Of a stretch of 6,718 bases of DNA, positions 1 through 5,282 are shown piece after piece. Numbering within the stretch: position 1 is the first letter of the stretch; every line of letters starts with the position of its first letter. The DNA comes from Limisoma sp963590405 (GTDB taxonomy: Bacteria > Bacteroidota > Bacteroidia > Bacteroidales > Muribaculaceae), in the NCBI GenBank assembly GCA_963590405.1, contig CAVAPE010000096.1, positions 1 through 6,718 of the forward strand, given 5' to 3'. The notes beneath the pieces are model-generated. The model was not told the origin of the DNA, made no database searches, and saw nothing but the letters and a program-made list of their open reading frames with translations. A program made the position numbers and the translations under genes.

Positions 1-13
1 AAGTTAACCAAAA

Positions 14-73
14 CGCCCTGTAAGGGCAATACAAAACGGTGACGTTGGTGATTTGTGTTGCCCTTACAGGGCG
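14..73. repeat. Long inverted repeat (22-bp stem) built from two smaller palindromes
   Basis: Bases 14-35 pair with 52-73 as a 22-bp stem with one G-T wobble (30/57) and a 16-nt loop. Each arm is also a small hairpin by itself: 15-27 is GCCCT-GTA-AGGGC and 60-72 is GCCCT-TAC-AGGGC. The element can therefore form one long hairpin or two short ones. It lies 3' of uvrC. Read on the minus strand, the stem is followed by TTTTGGTTAACTT (13 to 1), so it could act as a weak intrinsic terminator for uvrC. The nested palindromes and the extragenic position resemble repetitive extragenic palindromic elements. Copy number in the genome cannot be seen from this window, so that classification is inference. 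Confidence 0.75.
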
Positions 74-99
74 CTATCCATTGGTGCCGGCTTTCTTTC

Positions 100-144
100 C
101 CCAGGGCGTTGCCCTGGGCTATGGTCGTTTAAGGCTTTCAGCCT
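100..144. repeat. Two further short palindromes of the same cluster
   Basis: Bases 100-107 (CCCAGGGC) pair perfectly with 111-118 (GCCCTGGG) around a GTT loop. Bases 132-136 (AGGCT) pair with 140-144 (AGCCT) around a TTC loop. The first shares the AGGGC/GCCCT core with the palindromes at 15-27 and 60-72. All four short hairpins in 14-144 have 3-nt loops. Together they look like one composite extragenic palindromic element rather than a gene. An open plus-strand frame across the stretch has no recognisable product. Confidence 0.6.
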
Positions 145-163
145 ATTGTCACCACTCTACTAA

Positions 164-251
164 CTCCGGTGTCGGGGTTAATTTTTCTCCTCCGATGGTG
201 GTATTTACTTTTCCTCCGGTGTCGGGATTAATTCTTCTCCTCCGATGGTGG
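164..251. repeat. Two-copy 50-bp-period tandem repeat covering the 3' end of uvrC
   Basis: Two 38-bp units, 164-201 and 214-251, differ at only two positions (177/227 and 184/234) and are separated by 12 bp, giving a period of 50 bp. Each unit contains two related halves, one with CTCCGGTGTCGGG and one with CTCCGATGGTGG, so the array reads as four degenerate units about 25 bp apart (18-bp blocks at 159, 185, 209 and 235). The inner unit (214-251) encodes the final seven residues and stop codon of uvrC. The outer unit, read on the minus strand, contains the same seven codons and a TAA at 178-180. It is either a local duplication of the gene end or an extragenic repeat inserted there. Confidence 0.8.
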
Positions 252-2036
252 GTTGAGGGCGGCGAGGATGGTGCGGGCTTTGGCGGGACCGACGACGGCG
301 GCGATGTCGGCTTCGGATGCCTCGCGGAGGCGCTTGAGACTCTTGAAGTGGGTCAGCAGCAGGGTGCGCGTCTTCTCTCCCACCCCTTTAATGGAGTCGA
401 GGGCGGATACGGTCTGTCCCTTGCTGCGGCGGTTACGATGGTGGGTGATGCCGAAGCGGTGCGCCTCGTCGCGGAGGTGCTGTATTACCTTCAGCGACTC
501 GGAATTTTTATCGATATAGAGCGGCACACTGTCGCCTGGGAAATAGATTTCTTCAAGGCGCTTGGCGATGCCCACGAGGGCTACCTTGCCGCGGATGCCG
601 AGGCGGTCGAAGGCTTCGACGGCAGAACTGAGTTGCCCCTTGCCGCCGTCGACCACCACTAGTTGCGGCAGCGGCTGCCCCTCTTTAAGCAGGCGGCTAT
701 AACGGCGCGTTAGCACCTCAATCATCGAGGCAAAATCGTCAGGTCCTTCCACCGTCTTGATATTGAAATGGCGATAGTCGCGCTTCGATGGTTTGCCGTT
801 TTTGAAGACCACGCACGACGCCACGGGATTCGTGCCCTGGATGTTGGAGTTGTCGAAGCACTCGATGTGCCGCGGGAGTTCGGTGAGGCGGAAATCCTTC
901 TGCATTCGCGTGAGCAATCGCGTCACCCTCTGCTCAGGGTTGAGTTTCTCGGCATTCTTGATTTTGTCAGCCTTAAACTGCCGCGCGTTCTGCAGCGAGA
1001 TGTCGAGCAGTCGGCGCTTGTCGCCACGCTGTGGGATGACAAATTCGCGGTTTTCCGACGAGCAGTCGGGCAAAAAAGGCACCACCGCCGTCTTGGCAGA
1101 ATTGCCGAATTTTGCATCGGCTTCTGCTATCGCATAAGAGAGGATTTGTTCGGGAGTTTCGTCGAGTTTTTTGCGAAATTCGAAGGTGGCACACTGCACC
1201 ACTGAACCGTGGCGCACGTGCATATAATTGACGAAGGCAAAGTTGTCGTCCGGCTCGTAAGAGTAGACATCGATATTCGTCTCTGCGGCACTTACAACGA
1301 CCGATTTTGCCTTGTAGCGCTCAACGATCTGGTACTTCCGTTTCAGTTCCTGAGCCTCCTCAAAGCGCATCTCTGCAGCGAGGTGCTGCATCTCCGCCAT
1401 CAGATAGTCCGACACCGCCTGCGTGTCGCCGCCGAGGATGTGTTTCACCTGCGCGATGTATTCGCCATAAGCCTCCGGCGATACCCTACCCTCGCAGCAG
1501 CCTTGGCAGTTGTGGATATGGTATTCGAGGCAGATCCTCACCGAGCGGCGCTCGATGCTTTCGGCAGTTATTGGCCAGCGGCACGACCGCAGCGGGAAGA
1601 GTTCTTTGAGGAGTTCGAGCATCGTCCGCACCACCGACACGTTGGCATACGGACCGTAGTAGCGTCCGCCCTTATGGGCGACGTCGCGAGTGAGAAAAAC
1701 GCGCGGATAGAGTTCGTTGGTGACGCAGATCCATGGGTACGACTTGTCGTCCTTCAGGAGGATATTGTAGCGCGGTTTGTACTCCTTGATAAGGCTGTTT
1801 TCGAGATGCAGAGCATCGTCCTCGCTACCTACAACGATGTAGCGCATATCGGCGATATTAGCCACGAGCACGTTGGTCTTCACCGAGTCGTGGACACGAT
1901 TGAAGTACGACGAGACACGTCGTTTCAACTTCTTCGCCTTGCCCACATAGATAACAGCACCCTGCTTGTCGTAGTAGAGATAGCATCCCGGCTTGTCGGG
2001 AAGCATACTGATTTTCTGCTTTAAAACGTCGTTCAT
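228..2036 (-). CDS. uvrC: UvrABC system protein C (excinuclease ABC subunit C)
   Basis: UvrC is recruited by UvrB to damaged DNA and makes the 3' and then the 5' incision of nucleotide excision repair in the cytoplasm. The 602-residue product has the usual length and full domain order. The GIY-YIG nuclease is at about 13-92 (GCY at 17-19, IYVGKAK at 29-35, Arg40, Glu79). Cysteines 152, 169, 177 and 181 match the spacing of the reported Fe-S ligands of E. coli UvrC. The UvrB-binding UVR motif is at about 211-241. The RNase H-like nuclease has Asp395, Asp463 and His526 in the expected motifs (FDNSN, VVDGGKGQ, RDEAHRF). Tandem helix-hairpin-helix motifs lie at about 545-592. The ATG at 2036 gives the standard N-terminus. 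A terminator separates the gene from apt, so it is probably transcribed alone. The last seven residues (PPSEEKN) come from a tandem repeat and are not part of the conserved fold. Confidence 0.98.
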   Translation of the reverse strand: MNDVLKQKISMLPDKPGCYLYYDKQGAVIYVGKAKKLKRRVSSYFNRVHDSVKTNVLVANIADMRYIVVGSEDDALHLENSLIKEYKPRYNILLKDDKSYPWICVTNELYPRVFLTRDVAHKGGRYYGPYANVSVVRTMLELLKELFPLRSCRWPITAESIERRSVRICLEYHIHNCQGCCEGRVSPEAYGEYIAQVKHILGGDTQAVSDYLMAEMQHLAAEMRFEEAQELKRKYQIVERYKAKSVVVSAAETNIDVYSYEPDDNFAFVNYMHVRHGSVVQCATFEFRKKLDETPEQILSYAIAEADAKFGNSAKTAVVPFLPDCSSENREFVIPQRGDKRRLLDISLQNARQFKADKIKNAEKLNPEQRVTRLLTRMQKDFRLTELPRHIECFDNSNIQGTNPVASCVVFKNGKPSKRDYRHFNIKTVEGPDDFASMIEVLTRRYSRLLKEGQPLPQLVVVDGGKGQLSSAVEAFDRLGIRGKVALVGIAKRLEEIYFPGDSVPLYIDKNSESLKVIQHLRDEAHRFGITHHRNRRSKGQTVSALDSIKGVGEKTRTLLLTHFKSLKRLREASEADIAAVVGPAKARTILAALNPPSEEKN

Positions 2037-2066
2037 AAAAATGTCTATCGGATGGTTGCGTCAATG

Positions 2067-2097
2067 CAAATTTCGCAAATTTCCACAAAAAAGCAAA
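2067..2097 (-). promoter_or_regulatory. Candidate promoter for uvrC
   Basis: On the minus strand TTTG (2097-2094) is followed after 19 bp by GAAATTTG (2074-2067). This matches the Bacteroidota pattern TTTG/TAnnTTTG except for the first base of the second box. It would place the transcript start near 2060, about 25 nt before the uvrC ATG. The second box lies in a perfect 9-bp tandem duplication (GAAATTTGC twice, 2083-2066); only the downstream copy has a correctly spaced TTTG. No Shine-Dalgarno sequence is visible, as is usual for this phylum. Confidence 0.4.
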
Positions 2098-2111
2098 ATA
2101 TGCTGGTGCAG

Positions 2112-2177
2112 GTGGCACCCACATTAGTGAGGTCTTCGGCTGGTGGGGATAGCACCCACTACGGGGTGCGCTCTCAC
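2112..2177. repeat. Small palindromes between the apt terminator and the uvrC promoter
   Basis: This non-coding stretch holds a short hairpin at 2112-2122 (GTGG-CAC-CCAC), a 6-bp hairpin at 2152-2169 (GCACCC/GGGTGC) and an outer pairing of GTGAG (2127-2131) with CTCAC (2173-2177). The motif GCACCCAC occurs twice (2115-2122 and 2152-2159). Nothing suggests a protein. It may be a degenerate extragenic repeat or simply structured spacer DNA, and confidence is low. Confidence 0.25.
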
Positions 2178-2183
2178 GGTGGG

Positions 2184-2223
2184 AAACAAAACAGGCGTGG
2201 GGATGCCACGCCTGCTGTTTTGT
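2184..2223 (-). terminator. Intrinsic terminator after apt
   Basis: CAGGCGTGG (2192-2200) pairs perfectly with CCACGCCTG (2206-2214) around a 5-nt loop. Read on the minus strand, which is the apt direction, the hairpin is followed by TTTTGTTT (2191-2184). It lies 14 nt past the apt stop codon (first flanking base) and would end the ybeY-mnmG-apt transcript before uvrC. The flanking A-rich and T-rich tracts (2186-2192 with 2217-2223) also pair, so it may work in both directions. Confidence 0.8.
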
Positions 2224-2236
2224 ATTTGTTTTCGGA

Positions 2237-2761
2237 TTAGTAAACGATGAGCGAATCAACCTGCACGTCGTCTGGGAACGCGTCGCGACCCTTGAGTGCT
2301 GAGAGTTCGACGATGAAACTGATGTAAATCTTTTTAGGATTCATCGATTTCACCAGTTCGTAGGCAGCAGCCATTGTTCCGCCAGTGGCGAGAAGGTCAT
2401 CGTGAAGCACAACAACATCGCCTGGCTCGATAGCGTCGCGATGGATTTCGATGGTGTCAACGCCATATTCTTTGCTGTAGGACTTGCTAATGGTGTCGGC
2501 AGGCAATTTTCCTGGTTTGCGCACTGGCACGAAGCCAGCCTTAAGGTCATTTGCAAGGATTGCGCCGCCGATAAAGCCGCGCGATTCGATACCTACGACT
2601 TTTGTTACGCCGAGACCCTCGTAGCGTTTTTTCAATTCTTCCGAAATTGTGTGCAATGCATCCGGATTTTTAAACGCTGTGGTCAAATCGCGAAAGATTA
2701 TTCCTTCCTGAGGAAAATCTTTGATGTCGCGGATAGTGTTTTTTACTTCTTCGAGTTTCAT
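2237..2761 (-). CDS. apt: Adenine phosphoribosyltransferase
   Basis: The enzyme converts adenine and PRPP to AMP and pyrophosphate in cytoplasmic purine salvage. The 174-residue product is of normal length for bacterial Apt. The N-terminal FPQEGIIFRD (16-25) is the family hood/loop motif, and ESRGF (59-63) is the conserved segment near the active site. VVLHDDLLATGGT (117-129) is the PRPP-binding loop with both acidic residues (Asp121, Asp122) and the TGGT phosphate loop. The ATG at 2761 gives the expected start with no extra N-terminal sequence. It lies 57 bp after mnmG, has no convincing promoter of its own in that gap, and is followed by a strong terminator, so it is probably the last gene of the ybeY-mnmG-apt unit. 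The leader just before the ATG is very A+T-rich with no Shine-Dalgarno, typical of Bacteroidota. Confidence 0.97.
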   Translation of the reverse strand: MKLEEVKNTIRDIKDFPQEGIIFRDLTTAFKNPDALHTISEELKKRYEGLGVTKVVGIESRGFIGGAILANDLKAGFVPVRKPGKLPADTISKSYSKEYGVDTIEIHRDAIEPGDVVVLHDDLLATGGTMAAAYELVKSMNPKKIYISFIVELSALKGRDAFPDDVQVDSLIVY

Positions 2762-2794
2762 ATCTATTTATATTATAATTTTTTCGTTCAAAAT

Positions 2795-2810
2795 TGTTCC
2801 ACGTGGAACA
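2795..2810. other. Perfect 16-bp palindrome resembling a parS (ParB-binding) site
   Basis: TGTTCCACGTGGAACA is a perfect palindrome in the 57-bp gap between mnmG and apt. The widely conserved bacterial parS sequence is TGTTTCACGTGAAACA; this one differs only by a symmetrical C/G change at one position of each arm and keeps the GTT-n-CACGTG-n-AAC frame. parS sites are commonly found near the replication origin, often close to mnmG (gidA). No parB is in the window, so binding is inferred. Alternatives are a binding site for another dimeric CACGTG-type regulator, or a hairpin in the mnmG-apt mRNA. Confidence 0.6.
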
Positions 2811-2818
2811 CTCATTTT

Positions 2819-4696
2819 CTACCTTCCCAGCAACAAGAGCAAGATATTGATGTCGCTTGGCGAAATTCCCGGGATACGGGATGCCTGCGCCACAGTTTCT
2901 GGGTCGATTTTTGTCAATTTCTGGCGTGCTTCCGTTGAAATAGTTTTCACGTCCATATAATTTATTTTTCCACGCAGAGTGACATGTTCGAGGCGTGAGA
3001 TTTTTTCTGCTATAAGTTTTTCGCGGTCGATATAGCCCTGATATTTTATCAGAATTTCCGCAGCCTCCACGATTTCCTCTCGCCTACTCTCTTCAAAGCC
3101 CGCGATTAGTTCAGCAAGCGGCTCGATAGCATCGGCAAGCATCATAATCGTGAGTTGCGGACGGAGAATAAGGTCGTAGAGTTTCACGGACTGCTTCAAC
3201 GGCGAGAGACCCGCCTGTTCGAGGAACGGATTGATGCGCGAAGCCTTAACCGTAAACTCCCGAGCGAATTCGATGAGAGCATCGCGCTGGCGCTTCTTTT
3301 CCATCATCAGATCGTAGCGCTCCTGCGTGGCAAGACCGATTTCGTAGCCGCGCGGAGTGAGGCGCATATCAGCATCGTCCTGACGCAGAAGAATGCGGTA
3401 TTCGGCGCGGGAAGTAAACATGCGATACGGCTCATCCACACCCTTGGTAACAAGGTCGTCGATAAGTACACCGATGTAAGCCTCGTCGCGACCAAGCACA
3501 AACGGCTCCTTTCCCGCGGCTTTCTGGTGCGCGTTGATACCAGCAACCAAACCCTGTCCAGCAGCCTCCTCGTAGCCCGTAGTGCCGTTGACCTGCCCTG
3601 CAAAGAAAAGCCCTGGAAGGAGTTTCGTTTCCAGAGTGTGGCGCAACTGCGTAGGGTCGAAATAATCGTACTCAATGGCGTAGCCGGGGCGGTAGATCTG
3701 TGCATCGGCGAGTGCCGGAATCTTGCGCATAGCATTAACCTGCACCATCAGCGGCAGCGACGACGAGTAGCCATTTAGATAATATTCTTGTGTGGTCTCC
3801 CCTTCCGGTTCAAGGAAAAGTTGATGCTTATCCTTGTCGGCAAAGGTGACAATTTTCGTTTCTATGCTCGGACAATAGCGAGGGCCTACGCTCTGAATCT
3901 GACCGTTGAAAAGCGGCGAGTCAGGCAACCCCTCGCGCAGCACTTCGTGCACCTCGGGATTGGTGTAGATAATCCAGCACGGACGCTGCTTGAGTTGACG
4001 CTTAACCGACGGAAGGTAAGAGAACTTATGGAAGTCCGTATCGCCGTCCTGACGGATAGATTTCTCGAAATGGATAGTTCTGCCGTCGATGCGCACAGGC
4101 GTGCCAGTCTTCATCCTGCCTACGCTGAAACCGAGCGATTTCAGTTGCTCCGTAAGTCCGTAGGACGCAGGTTCGGAGATGCGTCCGCCACCGATTTTCA
4201 CGCGACCAATGTGCATCAAGCCATTCAGGAACGTACCAGCGGTGAGCACTACAGCCTTCGTGCGGAACGTTACGCCCATCGCCGTGGTTACACCCGTGAT
4301 GCGACCGTCTTCAACGACAAAAGCCGTTGCCGAGTCCTGCCACATGTAGAGGTGGTCGGTGTTCTCGATGCGGCGGCGCCAAGCCTCGATAAACTTCACG
4401 CGGTCGGCCTGCGCACGCGGACTCCACATAGCCGGTCCCTTCGAGCGGTTGAGCATGCGGAACTGGATAGAAGCCTCGTCGGTGACTATACCCATTTGTC
4501 CGCCGAGAGCATCTATTTCTCTGACTATCTGACCCTTAGCAATGCCACCAACAGCAGGATTACAACTCATTTGCGCAATCTTGTTCATGTCCATTGTGAT
4601 GAGCAGCGTCTCTGAACCAAGATTGGCAGCAGCGCACGCAGCCTCACAACCGGCATGGCCGGCACCGATAACTATAACGTCGTATTCAAATTTCAT
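2819..4696 (-). CDS. mnmG: tRNA uridine-5-carboxymethylaminomethyl modification enzyme MnmG (GidA)
   Basis: With MnmE this FAD enzyme installs the 5-carboxymethylaminomethyl group on wobble U34 of certain tRNAs. The 625-residue product has full family length. The N-terminal FAD-binding motif is GAGHAGCE (11-18). CNPAVGG (45-51) and the MnmG signature GPRYCPSIE (271-279) carry the two catalytic cysteines, Cys45 and Cys275. The second signature AGQVNGTTGYEEAAGQG is at 366-382. The C-terminal GISPSDI (610-616) is the tRNA/MnmE-interacting tail motif. The ATG at 4696 was chosen because the protein then begins directly with the FAD-binding strand; an in-frame ATG at 4795 would add 33 residues that only overlap ybeY in another frame. 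The start overlaps the ybeY stop as ATGA, suggesting translational coupling. Confidence 0.98.
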   Translation of the reverse strand: MKFEYDVIVIGAGHAGCEAACAAANLGSETLLITMDMNKIAQMSCNPAVGGIAKGQIVREIDALGGQMGIVTDEASIQFRMLNRSKGPAMWSPRAQADRVKFIEAWRRRIENTDHLYMWQDSATAFVVEDGRITGVTTAMGVTFRTKAVVLTAGTFLNGLMHIGRVKIGGGRISEPASYGLTEQLKSLGFSVGRMKTGTPVRIDGRTIHFEKSIRQDGDTDFHKFSYLPSVKRQLKQRPCWIIYTNPEVHEVLREGLPDSPLFNGQIQSVGPRYCPSIETKIVTFADKDKHQLFLEPEGETTQEYYLNGYSSSLPLMVQVNAMRKIPALADAQIYRPGYAIEYDYFDPTQLRHTLETKLLPGLFFAGQVNGTTGYEEAAGQGLVAGINAHQKAAGKEPFVLGRDEAYIGVLIDDLVTKGVDEPYRMFTSRAEYRILLRQDDADMRLTPRGYEIGLATQERYDLMMEKKRQRDALIEFAREFTVKASRINPFLEQAGLSPLKQSVKLYDLILRPQLTIMMLADAIEPLAELIAGFEESRREEIVEAAEILIKYQGYIDREKLIAEKISRLEHVTLRGKINYMDVKTISTEARQKLTKIDPETVAQASRIPGISPSDINILLLLLGR

Positions 4697-5133
4697 TGTC
4701 TGTGAGCAATCATTTCTGAGAGGATGTCGAGCGACTTGTCTTCGTGGTGCTCCATGATTTCGCGCTCGCCCGGACCCTTGTCGTTGACTCCGCAAAGGTG
4801 GAGAATGCCGTGGATAAACACGCGGTAAAATTCGCGCATATAGGGCGCGCCAACGAGGGTGGCATTACTTGCCACGGTGTCGAGCGAAATGAAGATGTCG
4901 CCCGAAATGCGGTGCGGGCGGCTATAGTCAAACGTTATGACATCCGTAAAATAATCGTGATTGAGGAATTGGCGGTTTACTTCGATAATCTTTTCGTCGT
5001 TGCAAAATATATACGAGATGTCGCCCAGAGATTTACCAAAACCACGGGCCACAGCCTCAATCCAATCGTGCATCAACGATTTGTCGACGTGAGGCATTTC
5101 CACACCGTCTGTAATAATCGTCAGTTCTGCCAT
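4693..5133 (-). CDS. ybeY: Endoribonuclease YbeY (rRNA maturation factor)
   Basis: YbeY is a metal-dependent single-strand endoribonuclease involved in 16S rRNA 3'-end maturation and ribosome quality control. The 146-residue product carries the family core: the NRQFLNHDYFTDVITFDY segment (53-70), SGDI (77-80) and the metal site HGILHLCG (108-115). His108 and His112 match two ligands of the HGxLHLxGxxH motif. The third ligand position is Asp118 (GVND) instead of the usual His; this is a variant I recall from Bacteroidota homologues. I chose the ATG at 5133. An upstream in-frame ATG at 5184 would add 17 residues, but it lies at the TTG box of the predicted promoter and so should not be transcribed. 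ybeY is the first gene of the ybeY-mnmG-apt unit and its stop overlaps the mnmG start by 4 nt. Confidence 0.95.
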   Translation of the reverse strand: MAELTIITDGVEMPHVDKSLMHDWIEAVARGFGKSLGDISYIFCNDEKIIEVNRQFLNHDYFTDVITFDYSRPHRISGDIFISLDTVASNATLVGAPYMREFYRVFIHGILHLCGVNDKGPGEREIMEHHEDKSLDILSEMIAHRQ

Positions 5134-5152
5134 TTCCGTTAAGAAACAGCCA

Positions 5153-5184
5153 CAAAGATAACTAAAATCCTGAAACATCGCCAA
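5153..5184 (-). promoter_or_regulatory. Promoter of the ybeY-mnmG-apt unit
   Basis: On the minus strand TTG (5184-5182) is followed after 21 bp by TATCTTTG (5160-5153), an exact match to the Bacteroidota -7 box TAnnTTTG with correct spacing. The transcript would start near 5147, leaving a leader of about 14 nt before the ybeY ATG at 5133. This location also argues against the longer ybeY reading frame. Confidence 0.7.
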
Positions 5185-5242
5185 GATTTTGCAATGTTTT
5201 TTGTTGACTTCTCGGCGCTTTCACTAAAAAAATCGGCGTAAA

Positions 5243-5263
5243 ATAGGCTCTGCCCTACCCTAT
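5243..5263 (-). terminator. Weak candidate terminator after the SpmA-SpmB fusion gene
   Basis: Just beyond the stop codon at 5283, ATAGG (5263-5259, minus strand) can pair with CCTAT (5247-5243). An alternative fold pairs TAGG-GC with GCCTA around AGA, with one bulged base. A short TTTT-containing tract follows (5244-5240), and a run of seven T lies at 5232-5226. The stem is short, so termination may be incomplete. Confidence 0.25.
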
Positions 5264-5282
5264 CAATGGAGGAGATGGGATT

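Noticed and set aside
39..662. Open plus-strand frame of 207 codons starting in the palindrome cluster and running through the uvrC 3' end
   Set aside because: It crosses the hairpins, both tandem repeat units and antisense uvrC sequence. Its translation shows no family and comes from repeats plus a shadow frame.
1209..2024. Open frame of 271 codons on the plus strand, antisense to uvrC
   Set aside because: It lies wholly within a clear uvrC frame, has no recognisable domain and is explained by codon bias on the opposite strand.
2152..2169. GCACCC/GGGTGC hairpin considered as part of a riboswitch or attenuator for uvrC
   Set aside because: It lies upstream of the predicted uvrC transcript start, and no known riboswitch core is visible.
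1858..2259. Minus-strand frame of 133 codons spanning the apt-uvrC gap
   Set aside because: It overlaps uvrC and the end of apt in other frames and passes through the terminator hairpin; no family is recognisable.
3788..4615. Open frame of 275 codons on the plus strand, antisense to mnmG
   Set aside because: It is fully contained in mnmG, with unfamiliar Arg/His-rich sequence and no motif; a shadow frame.
4697..4795. Longer mnmG start at 4795 adding 33 residues
   Set aside because: The added residues are Arg-rich, lie within ybeY and precede the normal MnmG N-terminus at 4696, which begins with the FAD-binding strand.
5134..5184. Longer ybeY start at 5184 adding 17 residues
   Set aside because: It would start at the TTG box of a near-consensus promoter, upstream of the predicted transcript start.
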